Shown in pieces: positions 44,229 to 54,260 of a stretch of 64,000 nucleotides of DNA. A program made the translations under genes and the position numbers. Every line of letters begins with the position of its first letter. The first letter of the stretch is position 1. The notes under the pieces were generated by a model. That model worked only from the letters and a program-made list of their open reading frames with translations. It was not told the DNA's origin and searched no databases. Source of the DNA: Paenibacillus periandrae (GTDB lineage: Bacteria; Bacillota; Bacilli; Paenibacillales; NBRC-103111); assembly GCF_022458865.1 (NCBI RefSeq), contig NZ_JAJNMU010000032.1, forward strand, positions 36,872 to 100,871. Direction: 5' to 3'.

Positions 44229-46443
44229 CATACTGCTTGCGATAATCTCCAGGCGTTGTGCCGATAAGCTTTTTGAATGCGCGAATATAGGAAATATCAT
44301 GAATATAGCCAACCTGGTTAGCAATTTGCTGCAGCGATAGTGACGTTTCCTCCAGTAGTCGCTGGCTTCGTTCGATTCGTACGCGCATCATATAATCGAC
44401 CATCTTCTCGCCAAACGTTTCCTTGAACAGACGACTTACATATTTGCCGTTGAGACCGAATAAATCACACAGGTGGGTTAAAGACAGGTCGGAATTGGCA
44501 TACTCTTTATCGATATAAGCTCTTACTTGACAGATTAACGTGTAGTGACTTCGCTGCTGCTGCATGTCACGAATTTGGTCCGCGAATGCTGCCAGAATGC
44601 TGGCAAGCTGGACCTCAGTTTCCTCCACAAGATCAAACGTATCCCGCAGCCGGTTGATTTGCATCATGGTATCTGTTTTCCATACGTCCTGAATATCTGC
44701 TGACAGCTCCATCATTTCCCGATATAAATGATCAATAAATAAGTTCAGCAGCTGTACAAGCTCCTCCCGTGACTGCCGGTTTGCACGCGTTTGCTGAAAA
44801 ATCTGCTCATAAATCAGCTTCCAGTCCTCGCTGCCTGTTCGGAATACACGGGCAAAATCGCGAATTAGCTGTAAATCCCGATACGATTTTCCTTCTCCAA
44901 CTCGAGCGTCCTGGTACAAGATTACTCGATTTAGCCCCATACTGGCTTTGTAGGCCAAAGCTGCTATGGCATCGCTGTCAGTAACCGGGATATCAGCAAT
45001 CTGCTCTACACAGCCACCAACACCTACGGTCACTGTATAATCCAGATTAGCCTGCACCCACGCCCGTACCCGCTCCGCCATTTCCTTAATCTGTGCTTCG
45101 GCTGCCGCCGTTTCCTCCATGCTTTGGTACAAACCCGTAAGCTGATGCTGCGCAGTCCACTCCGTCCATACGGTCACACCGCAGGATTCCGCCACCTCTT
45201 TAACCACGCTATTCAATACAAATTTAAGCAAATATAAATCACGCTGAGAGTATTTTGCCGACACCTCGTAGTACTTATCAATTTCATATACCGCTACTCC
45301 AAGCGAATGAAAGGACGCAGGTAGCTTTAGCCGCTCCAGCTCTTTCTCCCATTCATGGTTATCGATCAGGCGGTAGCCCTCCAGCAGCTCGAAGAAAAAA
45401 TGCTTCCGCCGATATACGGAATCCTCCACATGCATTTTCTCATAGGTGTTGGACTGCTCAATTAAATCATCCAACGCCTGCTCGATGAATTTGAACTCAT
45501 CCTGTCCCTTCTTGGAAAGCTTGCTTCGATGCTTGGAGTACAATTGAATGCGGTTCATAATTTCTTGGATTGGCTTGTAATTGCGCCGGGTCGTGTAGGT
45601 CATCCATATCGTGCCGGCGATGACCACAATCAAACCGACACCGACCCAAATGTATGAAAATACGGTTGCAACACGGAACGTATGATCATCATAAAAGCCT
45701 CCGGTAAATTGCCAACCGGTATAATCCGATACGACCTGTGACAGTTGGGAGCCTGGACTATTATTTCTTCGAGAAGGTGTCGAAATCAGCTGCCCGCTGC
45801 CATCCTTGATGACTACGTAGCTGCTCGACCCGGACATCTCGGCTACCAGCTTGTCCACCTTGGACAATCCGATATTGACCACGATCAATCCTTCGCCTCC
45901 CTGCAGCAGCGGGTACTTGCGTACAATAGACACCACTGCTGCGGGAAACCGCTCCTGATCATGAAATTCCTTATAGGAGCGTCTGTTGGAAAGCGTATAC
46001 AGCGTTTGGGCAGCAACACGGCTTTCCACAAATTCACGATCTCCGAATCGATCCAGCGGTACAAAGGTATTCATGCTTAACACCATTTGATCGGAATAAC
46101 GATATAAATAAACTGAGTCGACAAAACTATCAAATGTGCTCATCTGCGTAAATTTTTTGGATATTTCATATTTATCAAAATAGGATTGCCCATTATCCCC
46201 ATGGAAAAAAGCCCTCAACCGCTCGTCAGTCTCAATCTCCTTGATCAGAGCACTGTCAATTTCCTGCAGGGAATGATCGAATAATTGTATGATATGACGA
46301 ACAAACTGCTGATTTGAATTCACCGTTTCCCTTTGGGAAAGCTCACTCAACAGGAGGAAAGTCATAATAATCAGCACGGACGTCAGGCTGAAAAAAATCG
46401 GAAAATAAGAAAATAATAGACGATAAAACCATTTATTTTTCAT
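44212..46443 (-). CDS. Membrane-anchored AraC regulator, YtdP-like
   Basis: 743 aa. Membrane segments near residues 12-33 and 262-285 bracket an extracellular Cache-like sensor. A long helical cytosolic region follows, then an AraC-type double helix-turn-helix (LTHLCDLFGLNGKYVSRLFK, LQQIANQVGYIHDISYIRAF). It probably senses sugar outside and activates the Lpl-type importer genes downstream. Confidence 0.9.
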   Translation of the reverse strand: MKNKWFYRLLFSYFPIFFSLTSVLIIMTFLLLSELSQRETVNSNQQFVRHIIQLFDHSLQEIDSALIKEIETDERLRAFFHGDNGQSYFDKYEISKKFTQMSTFDSFVDSVYLYRYSDQMVLSMNTFVPLDRFGDREFVESRVAAQTLYTLSNRRSYKEFHDQERFPAAVVSIVRKYPLLQGGEGLIVVNIGLSKVDKLVAEMSGSSSYVVIKDGSGQLISTPSRRNNSPGSQLSQVVSDYTGWQFTGGFYDDHTFRVATVFSYIWVGVGLIVVIAGTIWMTYTTRRNYKPIQEIMNRIQLYSKHRSKLSKKGQDEFKFIEQALDDLIEQSNTYEKMHVEDSVYRRKHFFFELLEGYRLIDNHEWEKELERLKLPASFHSLGVAVYEIDKYYEVSAKYSQRDLYLLKFVLNSVVKEVAESCGVTVWTEWTAQHQLTGLYQSMEETAAAEAQIKEMAERVRAWVQANLDYTVTVGVGGCVEQIADIPVTDSDAIAALAYKASMGLNRVILYQDARVGEGKSYRDLQLIRDFARVFRTGSEDWKLIYEQIFQQTRANRQSREELVQLLNLFIDHLYREMMELSADIQDVWKTDTMMQINRLRDTFDLVEETEVQLASILAAFADQIRDMQQQRSHYTLICQVRAYIDKEYANSDLSLTHLCDLFGLNGKYVSRLFKETFGEKMVDYMMRVRIERSQRLLEETSLSLQQIANQVGYIHDISYIRAFKKLIGTTPGDYRKQYEKSLS

Positions 46444-46512
46444 ACGACCTTCTGCTCATTGCTTTCTCCTGTATCCCAGAGGTTTTTCCATATTATACAT
46501 GAAGAAGAAAAA

Positions 46513-46548
46513 AACAGAAAGAGCCTGATTTCACAGGCTTGCTCTGTT
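46513..46548 (-). terminator. Terminator after chemoreceptor gene
   Basis: AACAGA pairs with TCTGTT and AGCCTG with CAGGCT, with small internal loops, followed by TTTTTC on the minus strand. Confidence 0.65.
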
Positions 46549-46582
46549 CGTATATCACTATTCGGTAAGCGCAGTCGAGTGA

Positions 46583-48388
46583 CTATTCCGCAGTTACCTT
46601 AAAGCTGCCAACCAGATCACTCAAATCCTGAGCTACATGGCTTAAAGAGTAGGCAGATGCCGTAATCTCGTTAACGGAAACGAGCTGTCCGTCTGTTGTG
46701 GCCGCCACGGTTTTGGCAGAAGAGGAGGAGGTTCTGGCGATACTGCTCATTTCAAGGATAGATGCTGACACATGCTGAGAGCTGGCTGCCATTTGCTGAG
46801 CAGCGGAGGCTGCATCCTGAATTTTATCGGTTACATTCTCTGTGGACTGTACAATGATTGAAAACGAGCTGCTTACGTTTTCGATAGCTGTGATTCCTTG
46901 CTCTACAGCGTGCAAGCCTTGTCTCATCGTGCCTGCCGCATACTGGGTATCGTTTTGAATTTTATTAATAATGTCCGTAATTTGTTTAACAGCTGCATTG
47001 GATTGCTCTGCCAGCTTACGAACTTCTTGGGAAACGACTGCGAACCCGCGTCCGTGCTCCCCCGCTCTTGCCGATTCAATGGCTGCATTCAGCGCCAGCA
47101 TGACCGTTTGCTTGGCTATATCGCCGATCAGCTTCGTGATCGATCCAATTTCATGAGAATGACCTTCCAAACGCTGCATCTCTTCTCCAGAGCGTCTGAC
47201 CGACTCACTAATGTTGTTCATAATACCAACAAAAGCTTGCATCGTGTTGTTTCCTGCCTCGGCTTGGCGAGACGTTTCGATAGCCAGCTCTGAGACTTCA
47301 GCCGTAGACTGAGCAATCCGCAGCGCACCCATGGTCATTTCTTCCATCGCCATGCTGGTTTCCGTTGCACTTTGCATCTGGTTCTCTGATCCCGCAGCTA
47401 CGATTTGAACAGACTGGGTGACGTGCTCAGCCGCCTTGGCATTTTTCTCCGAGCTTGCCAGAAGCTGTTCAGAGGAAGCAGCTACATGGATAGATGCGCC
47501 TTGTATTTGCAGCAAAAGTTTCCGCAGATTCAAAGACATCTTGTTCAGGGAATTCACCAACTGACCGATTTCATCACGATTGTTCACTTGCAGATTGTTC
47601 AGCGTCAGATCACCCTCCGCTATTCGCTGCAGCGCTAACGATACCTGCCTGACCGGATTGGCAAAATGGTTGGATATCAGCATCGATAAGCCGAAGGCTG
47701 CCGCTACAGCAATAAGAAGTGTGATAATCGTATCCCGCAGCGCATTTTGATATAGTCGCTTGCTCTCCTCCGTGGAGGCCATTGCGCCATCATGATTCAG
47801 TTTGACTAACAGATTAATCTGATTTTGCATCGTCTGATAAGCACCCTGCGAGCTGGTAAGCATCTTCGTAATTTGACCTGCATACGTGCCGGAGCCTTCT
47901 ACGAAGTTCACTCTCGTTGACAAAACAAAAGCATCCGAATAATAATCCTTGTAATTCCTCCACGCTTTAGTTAAAGCATCGAAATAAGCCTGCTCCTCTT
48001 GGCTTCTGATCTTGGTTGCATACTGCTCCATATTGCCTTCAACCGCCGTGAACAGCTTTCCAGCCTCAGGCATAAACTGCTTTTTATTATCCTCATTTGG
48101 CTCCATAATCATCGTTGCCTGCAGAGCCAGCATTTGTTCAGCCAGCAAATTGATCCTGTTAATCGTTTCTATACTAAATAACCAGGAGCTCGTGATTTTC
48201 TCGTTTTCCTGCTGCATCGACGCTATTCGGCTCATACTGATCCATCCAAGTACACCCAGTAGTACAATCAATACTAAAAAGGATCCCAACAGTTTTTTTC
48301 TTACAGTGAGTGTGAGAGTCGAAGTTTGAATAGCCGCCCGTCCCCTGTCCAACCAACCCCGATATAATCGTAATTCTCTGATCCTCAT
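46583..48388 (-). CDS. Methyl-accepting chemotaxis protein
   Basis: 601 aa. Membrane segments near residues 33-50 and 218-238 flank a four-helix-type sensor. HAMP follows, then a long coiled-coil signalling domain with the conserved hairpin (IAKQTVMLALNAAIESARAGEHGRGF, VVSQEVRKLAEQSN). It signals to CheA/CheW. The ligand is unknown. Confidence 0.93.
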   Translation of the reverse strand: MRIRELRLYRGWLDRGRAAIQTSTLTLTVRKKLLGSFLVLIVLLGVLGWISMSRIASMQQENEKITSSWLFSIETINRINLLAEQMLALQATMIMEPNEDNKKQFMPEAGKLFTAVEGNMEQYATKIRSQEEQAYFDALTKAWRNYKDYYSDAFVLSTRVNFVEGSGTYAGQITKMLTSSQGAYQTMQNQINLLVKLNHDGAMASTEESKRLYQNALRDTIITLLIAVAAAFGLSMLISNHFANPVRQVSLALQRIAEGDLTLNNLQVNNRDEIGQLVNSLNKMSLNLRKLLLQIQGASIHVAASSEQLLASSEKNAKAAEHVTQSVQIVAAGSENQMQSATETSMAMEEMTMGALRIAQSTAEVSELAIETSRQAEAGNNTMQAFVGIMNNISESVRRSGEEMQRLEGHSHEIGSITKLIGDIAKQTVMLALNAAIESARAGEHGRGFAVVSQEVRKLAEQSNAAVKQITDIINKIQNDTQYAAGTMRQGLHAVEQGITAIENVSSSFSIIVQSTENVTDKIQDAASAAQQMAASSQHVSASILEMSSIARTSSSSAKTVAATTDGQLVSVNEITASAYSLSHVAQDLSDLVGSFKVTAE

Positions 48389-48671
48389 ACATAAATCTCC
48401 TCCATCACAAGCTTGGTTTCCTATTCATAACTGTAACGAAGAAATGTCAGATGAATATCAATTTTATTTGTTATTTTGATTAATGTAATAGATAAAATCT
48501 ATATAAACCAATAGAACATCATCAATTAATGAATTCATATTACAAATGATAAGAAATTGAGCCCTTCATCATACTATTGAATTAGAAATCAAAAGATTGA
48601 TTCAGGCTTCACTATCAAAATAGAGTATACTAGCATTGTTAATATGGGAAAGCATGGAGAGGAGCAATAAC

Positions 48672-49697
48672 ATGAGTCCGATGCCAACTACAGAAGATCA
48701 GTTCGCTAACGTTTATGAACAAATTCCTACCAGCCATTATCTGGTTGACAGCCGCAGAGAATCATATTACACAGGTGATTATAAGCTCGGCCTTAACTTT
48801 TACAGCTTCAGTCATAATTTGAGCTCATGGTTGAATGGCAGTACAGAAGGCGCACCTCCCATCGATACTATGCAAGCTATCCGATTCGCCAAAGAAGCCG
48901 GGTTTGATTCCGTGGATATTACCTCGTATTACATACCCGGGTATGATAATCTCACAATGCCCACCAAATCCGACGAAGAGATTTTTGCCTATGCCCGAAA
49001 TATTAAGCAGCTATGTGGAGAGCTTGGGATCGCCATCAGTGGAACGGGTGTAAAGAACGATTTTGCTGACCCTAGCGAAGCAAGACGGGCTTTGGATATA
49101 CAACGTGTCAAGTATTGGATTGATGTCGCTGCCGTCATGGGAGCACCTGTCATCCGTGTGTTCACAGGAGAAATCTCCAAGGACATTTTAAGCACAGACT
49201 GGGAAACGCTTGCAAAAGAAAGAATTGTGCCCGCCCTACAAGCATGTGCCGATTACGGCGCTCTACAAGGTGTCAAGATCGGTATGCAAAATCATGGAGA
49301 CATGACTTCAACAGCTGACCAGGTGATCCGAATTCTCAAGTGGGCGGATCATCCCAATATCGGCGTGGTGAATGATACAGGCTGCTACAAAAGATTCGGG
49401 GATCGTACCGGAATTGGCTATAGCTGGTATGACGATATCGAAGCCGTGCTTCCCTATACCGTAAACTTTCAGGTCAAGAAAAAACCAACCTCTCCCGATA
49501 CGGATGTTCAGGTAGATCTTGAAGAGCTGTTTACTCGCATCCGCTACAGCAACTATCGTGGACATATTCCGCTTGAGACGCTTTGGGTGAATAGCGATCC
49601 TAATCATCCGAGCCAGCTCGCCAAGCCGCCTTTTGAACAAATTCGTAATTTCCTTGAACAAATAAGAGCCGCTTCAGCAAGCACGAAAACCAAATAA
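48672..49697 (+). CDS. Sugar phosphate isomerase/epimerase-like TIM barrel
   Basis: 341 aa from ATG 48672 behind GAGAGGAG. It has the xylose-isomerase-like barrel layout (FDSVDITSYYIPGY, IRVFTGEI, IGMQNHGDMTS, IGVVNDTG, HIPLETLW) with metal ligands expected in these strands. First gene of a three-gene operon; probably acts on a keto-sugar or inositol-like compound. Confidence 0.85.
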   Translation: MSPMPTTEDQFANVYEQIPTSHYLVDSRRESYYTGDYKLGLNFYSFSHNLSSWLNGSTEGAPPIDTMQAIRFAKEAGFDSVDITSYYIPGYDNLTMPTKSDEEIFAYARNIKQLCGELGIAISGTGVKNDFADPSEARRALDIQRVKYWIDVAAVMGAPVIRVFTGEISKDILSTDWETLAKERIVPALQACADYGALQGVKIGMQNHGDMTSTADQVIRILKWADHPNIGVVNDTGCYKRFGDRTGIGYSWYDDIEAVLPYTVNFQVKKKPTSPDTDVQVDLEELFTRIRYSNYRGHIPLETLWVNSDPNHPSQLAKPPFEQIRNFLEQIRAASASTKTK

Positions 49698-49728
49698 TGA
49701 TAACTATGGACCAAAGGGAGGACAAACG

Positions 49729-50610
49729 ATGAATACTTTAAAAGAACCTCGCAAAATTACAGGCAGAAATGTATACAGCATTCTGGAAACCGTAGATGTG
49801 CAAAGCGGCGAACGCAGCGTATTAGCCGAATTCGATTTCTTGATTGAGGCTCCTAACTGGACTAACGACGGGAAACGACTCATATATAACAGCTTGGGCC
49901 GCCTCTACTCCTTTGACATGGCAACGAGGGAAAGTACCGTGATCGATTCCGGATACGCCATTCAATGCAACAACGACCATGTGCTGTCTCCGGATAACTC
50001 GAACGTCGCGGTAAGCCATCACACTTATGAAGACGGTCAGTCCCGCATCTACACGTTCCCCCTGCAGGGAGGTCATCCAATTCTTGTCACGCCACTCGCT
50101 CCCAGTTATTTGCACGGCTGGTCTCCTGACGGAAGCACGTTAGCTTATTGTGCAGAGCGCAACGGTGAGTATGATATCTACACCATTCCAACATACGGCG
50201 GCACGGAGACACGATTGACCGATTCTCCCGGACTTAATGATGGCCCGGAATATTCGCCGGACGGCACCTACATTTGGTTCAATTCGGTACGGACGGGTCT
50301 CATGCAGGTGTGGCGCATGAAGGCAGACGGGAGCGAGCAAGAACAGATGACATTCGACGAGAGCAACAATTGGTTCCCCCATGTCTCACCCGACGGACAA
50401 TCGGTTGCCTTTATCGCTTACCGCAAGGGCGACGTTGCCCCTGGCGACCATCCAGCAAACAAAGATGTAGAAATCCGCTTAATGTCCAGCTCTGGAGGCG
50501 AATTCCGTACACTGGTCAGGCTGTTCGGTGGGCAGGGCACTATCAACGTCAACTCCTGGGCACCTGACAGCAGACAGCTGGCTTTTGTGAGTTACAGACT
50601 GAAGGACTAA
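49729..50610 (+). CDS. TolB-like beta-propeller protein
   Basis: 293 aa, no signal peptide, so cytosolic. Repeated WD40-like blades: WTNDGKRLIYNS, WSPDGSTLAYC, YSPDGTYIWFNS, VSPDGQSVAFI and WAPDSRQLAFVSY. It resembles oligogalacturonide lyase-type or TolB-C propellers. Between two isomerase-like genes, a role in processing an imported sugar is inferred. Confidence 0.82.
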   Translation: MNTLKEPRKITGRNVYSILETVDVQSGERSVLAEFDFLIEAPNWTNDGKRLIYNSLGRLYSFDMATRESTVIDSGYAIQCNNDHVLSPDNSNVAVSHHTYEDGQSRIYTFPLQGGHPILVTPLAPSYLHGWSPDGSTLAYCAERNGEYDIYTIPTYGGTETRLTDSPGLNDGPEYSPDGTYIWFNSVRTGLMQVWRMKADGSEQEQMTFDESNNWFPHVSPDGQSVAFIAYRKGDVAPGDHPANKDVEIRLMSSSGGEFRTLVRLFGGQGTINVNSWAPDSRQLAFVSYRLKD

Positions 50611-50633
50611 TAACTAATAGGGAAGTGGTTCGC

Positions 50634-51416
50634 ATGGAAGCGTTTTCGATCGGTTCATGGTCATTCCACGCTTTGTTCAAAGCAGGGAAAATCAATCTAT
50701 TCGGCTATTTGGAAAGCATCAAATACCGCTATCGGCTTCATCATGCAGATATTTGGAGCGGCATGCTGCTATCTACGGAGGATGGTTACATACAGAGCAT
50801 CAAGGAAACCTTGGACGAAGAAGGATTGACCGTTGCGAGCCTTGCTGTAGATGGCGCCGACATTTGGCATGACGATCCTGACATTCGTGAACAGCGCTAT
50901 CACAAGGCGCTCCTATACCTTGACATTGCTCGCAGGTGGGGTGTTCAAACGCTGCGGATTGATATGGGCGTAAATGCACTAGAGCTGACAAATGAGCAAT
51001 TTGAGCTTTGTGTCCAACGTTACCGGGAATACGCGCAGTATGCCCATGAACATGGCTTTCGGGTTGGTCCGCAGACTCACCAGAAGGGGTCTCAAGTCCC
51101 ACAAAATCTTAAACGGCTATGTGCAGAAATTTCCTCTCCCGGATTTGGCATTGTACTCAATGTGAGCCGTTGGTTGACAGATCAGGAAATTGGAGACGAA
51201 TTGGTTGCCCCCTTCACGGCTCACGTTCAGTTCGACCGGGCTTTTGTAGATTTTGCGGGACAGGAGCTGCTGCAAAAGATACAGCTGTTTCGCCAAGCCG
51301 GCTACAAAGGATGCTGGTCCTTGGAGTTCCGGGGCGGCAACAATGAATATCTGGAAGCAGAGCATGATTTATTAACGCTGCGACGCGCTGTAAAAGAGGC
51401 TCAGAGCAAATTATAA
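50634..51416 (+). CDS. Sugar phosphate isomerase/epimerase-like TIM barrel
   Basis: 260 aa from ATG 50634 behind GGGAAGTGG. Barrel layout with HHADIWSG, LRIDMGVNAL, GPQTHQKG and GCWSLEFRGG (Glu ligand). It is shorter than the first gene and not a close copy. Same operon. Confidence 0.82.
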   Translation: MEAFSIGSWSFHALFKAGKINLFGYLESIKYRYRLHHADIWSGMLLSTEDGYIQSIKETLDEEGLTVASLAVDGADIWHDDPDIREQRYHKALLYLDIARRWGVQTLRIDMGVNALELTNEQFELCVQRYREYAQYAHEHGFRVGPQTHQKGSQVPQNLKRLCAEISSPGFGIVLNVSRWLTDQEIGDELVAPFTAHVQFDRAFVDFAGQELLQKIQLFRQAGYKGCWSLEFRGGNNEYLEAEHDLLTLRRAVKEAQSKL

Positions 51417-51745
51417 AAAGCTGATGCAAGACGCCAAAAAACTGCCGCTACGGTGCTAGCGGCAGACTGCACGGCGGTCAAATATTGCGAAAGCACAATC
51501 CGCCGCCCAAGCCCATGGGCGCGAACGTCCTGACTCTTGGCCGGGATCACACTGAATATCGAAGATCTGTTAGAATAGCAAACTTTAGCGACTATTATAA
51601 AAACAGACGGGCGATAAACACTATCGCCCGTCTGTCTTTATTCATTTATATGAATAAAAATACATTTTTTTCAAACTCTTTACGATTAACCCTAAATCAT
51701 CCGTATTTGTTAGAAGAGTTCAATTAATCTTTCATTTGACCGGGA
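51417..51745. other. Intergenic region with two hairpins
   Basis: A 9-bp perfect hairpin at 51442-51465 (CTGCCGCTA with TAGCGGCAG) is followed on the minus strand by TTTTTT. A second, 14-bp perfect stem lies at 51603-51635. No gene is convincing between them; an 80-codon open frame at 51485-51727 has no ribosome site. Confidence 0.6.
51603..51640. terminator. Strong terminator between convergent genes
   Basis: ACAGACGGGCGATA pairs perfectly with TATCGCCCGTCTGT; CTTTA follows on the plus strand and TTTTTA on the minus strand, so it can serve both convergent units. Confidence 0.75.
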
Positions 51746-52723
51746 TCAAGCTTGTAAAAAGGTCGGATAGCGCTCTCCCGCAGCAATGCCTTTCGGGGAA
51801 ATGCGCTCGATCTCCTCCTGCTCCTCTGCAGAGATCGTCACATACAGCGAGCGGATATTTTCCCGCACACGGTCCAGCCGCTTTGTACCGGGAATCGGAA
51901 CAATCTGCTCGCCCTGCGCGAGCAGCCAAGCAAGAGCCAGTTGGGACGGTGTGCAGCCTTTGCGGGCAGCAAACTGCTCGATCAGGGCTACGACCTCCAG
52001 ATTTTTGGTGAAGTTATCACCCTGGAAGCGTGGGAAGTAGCGGCGATAGTCGTTTTCGGGCAGATCGTCGAAGGTCCGGATTTGTCCAGTCAGGAAACCG
52101 CGTCCGAGCGGACTGTACGGTACAAAGCCGATGCCAAGCTCATTCAAAACCGGCAGCACCTCGTTTTCCACTTCGCGGCTCCACAGTGAATATTCGGTTT
52201 CCACCGCAGTAATCGGATGAACCGCATGCGCACGGCGAATCTGATCGGCTGTAGCTTCCGACAGGCCGATATAGCGAACTTTGCCTTCCTGGACGAGCTC
52301 CGCCATGGCGCCTACCGTCTCCTCGATCGGCGTATTCGGATCGATGCGATGCTGATAGTACAGGTCGATATAATCGATGCCAAGCTGAAGAAGGCTGGCG
52401 TCGACTGATTTTTTGACATAAGCCGGGTGTCCGTGCGCTTTCAGATCCGGCGAAACGATACCAAATTTAGTCGCAATCACCGCTTTGTCCCGACGCCCTT
52501 TCAAGGCACGGCCGACCATCCGCTCGTTACCGCCGAACTTTCCTTCCATAAATCCATCACCGTAAATATCCGCCGTATCGAACAGCGTGACGCCAAGATC
52601 AAGCGCACCGTGAATAGTGTGTACCGACTCTTCGTTGTCTGGCATCATCATCGTGCCAAGACCAAGGGCTGATACTTCAAGCCCAAGACTGCCCAATTTT
52701 CGCTGTGTTATCTCTTTCTCCAT
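51746..52723 (-). CDS. Aldo/keto reductase
   Basis: 325 aa. Catalytic tetrad visible as D in DTADIYGDG (with Y), K in VIATKFG and H in YYQHRID. NADPH-binding tail IPGTKRLDRVRENI. It reduces carbonyls in the cytosol. Complete, unlike the fragment at 31852-31993. Confidence 0.93.
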   Translation of the reverse strand: MEKEITQRKLGSLGLEVSALGLGTMMMPDNEESVHTIHGALDLGVTLFDTADIYGDGFMEGKFGGNERMVGRALKGRRDKAVIATKFGIVSPDLKAHGHPAYVKKSVDASLLQLGIDYIDLYYQHRIDPNTPIEETVGAMAELVQEGKVRYIGLSEATADQIRRAHAVHPITAVETEYSLWSREVENEVLPVLNELGIGFVPYSPLGRGFLTGQIRTFDDLPENDYRRYFPRFQGDNFTKNLEVVALIEQFAARKGCTPSQLALAWLLAQGEQIVPIPGTKRLDRVRENIRSLYVTISAEEQEEIERISPKGIAAGERYPTFLQA

Positions 52724-52916
52724 CTTAGTAAGCCTCTTTTCCGCAAGTTCGAATATGCTCAGCTAAAGCATGATCTTATTTTAAACCGCATTTCCGAGAG
52801 CAGCCACAGTACGCTTTTACTAGTAACAGGACTACCAGGATCGCAGCTTATTAACTCCCGGAGCAAAGAGAATGTACAACTCAGTCAGGGCGACAGTTCA
52901 CAGTTCCTGTATGACG

Positions 52917-53756
52917 CTAGTCCACCGCCGGAGAATAAATGCACAAATGAAGATCGGGATGATCCACCGTAAATGCCAACGAATTGATGTCATAGGCAAG
53001 AACTTGATTATCGCCGGGCATGCTGTAGAAAACCCGGGTTACCTTTTTAATTTCCACGCGATGCAGCTTCCACAAGGCGGCAAATTCAGAACTTTCCCTG
53101 GAGAGCTCGGCAACAAACTGCGCGAACCACGGGTCATGCGAGTATTTATCGAATGAAGTGCGAAAAATGGCCACCGAATGCGCCGCCATCTCTTCCCAGT
53201 TGACCAGGCGGCTGCGCATCTCCGGATCAGTGAACAGCATAACCATCATATTCCGCTGCTCCGGAGGTCGCGAGGAAAAATCCGCGATCCGTTCATCGAC
53301 CGCGCGGTTCCACGCCAACAGTTCGGCCCGATCATTGCTGATAAAACAAGGAAAAGCCATCTGATTAACGATCTCTTGCCACTGCGGCTTTACTTCCGTC
53401 GTAATCGGCGTCACCGTTTCAGGCTCGTTGGCGTTCCAGAGCCCGAGCAAATGCACGTGTTCGTCCGAGCTCAGCTGCAGCGCCCTGCCAATGCTTTCGA
53501 TCACATCCCGGGACACTGCAACTTCCCGTCCCTGCTCCAGCCACGTATAGTAGGTCGCACTAACTCCTGCCAAAATCGCGACCTCCTCCCGCCGCAAGCC
53601 CGGTGTTCGGCGCTGTCCGTGCGACCTTGTCAGCCCCGCCTGTTCTGGCTGCAGCTGAGCCCGGCGTGATTTCAGATAAACGCCTAGCGTTTTGGTACGG
53701 GTGCTATTCATGTCCGTGCTAACGGTTTTGCCGTTATTGTCGTTTGGGTTGAGCAT
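52917..53756 (-). CDS. Xre-type regulator with MmyB-like ligand domain
   Basis: 279 aa from ATG 53756 behind AGAGGTG. N-terminal helix-turn-helix (RTPGLRREEVAILAGVSATYY) followed by an MmyB-like C-terminal domain that in relatives binds fatty-acid-type ligands. It lies upstream of the reductase and likely controls it. Confidence 0.88.
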   Translation of the reverse strand: MLNPNDNNGKTVSTDMNSTRTKTLGVYLKSRRAQLQPEQAGLTRSHGQRRTPGLRREEVAILAGVSATYYTWLEQGREVAVSRDVIESIGRALQLSSDEHVHLLGLWNANEPETVTPITTEVKPQWQEIVNQMAFPCFISNDRAELLAWNRAVDERIADFSSRPPEQRNMMVMLFTDPEMRSRLVNWEEMAAHSVAIFRTSFDKYSHDPWFAQFVAELSRESSEFAALWKLHRVEIKKVTRVFYSMPGDNQVLAYDINSLAFTVDHPDLHLCIYSPAVD

Positions 53757-53792
53757 TGAAATCACCTCTTGTGTCCGTACTTAAATTTCTAT

Positions 53793-54203
53793 TTAATTTA
53801 TTATTTTAGTTAGCATGATTTCCAATGGCTCATTTTCCAGTAATAAACATCCTGCATCCCGGTATCCTAACTTTCTGTAGAAGTGCTGTGCCTCTTCATT
53901 AGCCAGAGTTGACGTCATGACCAATTTGAAACCTTTTTGTTTCATTTCATCTTCCCAAAAGTGAACGACTTGCTTGCCTACACCCTTACCTCGATATTGT
54001 TCGTCGATCCAAATCATATTCAAAAAGGGTGTGTTATCCCAGAAATATCCATACCTCATCCATCCGATATTATTTTCATCTTGGTTGCGCAGTATATATA
54101 TTTGATTTTCTTTTATCTTGGGCAATATTAAGCTCTCTACAATATGATGGTCACGGTCTCGTATGTATCCATAGTCTGAATCAGTTGCAACAACAATTTT
54201 CAT
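53793..54203 (-). CDS. GNAT-family acetyltransferase
   Basis: 136 aa from ATG 54203 behind GGGGGAT. Acetyl-CoA-binding loop DEQYRGKGVGKQVVHFWE and the C-terminal ANEEAQHFYRKLGY motif. Substrate unknown. Confidence 0.85.
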   Translation of the reverse strand: MKIVVATDSDYGYIRDRDHHIVESLILPKIKENQIYILRNQDENNIGWMRYGYFWDNTPFLNMIWIDEQYRGKGVGKQVVHFWEDEMKQKGFKLVMTSTLANEEAQHFYRKLGYRDAGCLLLENEPLEIMLTKIIN

Positions 54204-54260
54204 TTTATCCCCCTGCATGTACAAAAGATACCCTCGTGATCAGACAGAAGCAACAATCCC

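Noticed and set aside
51485..51727. 80-codon open frame
   Set aside because: No ribosome site, overlaps the strong terminator stem, and no recognisable similarity.
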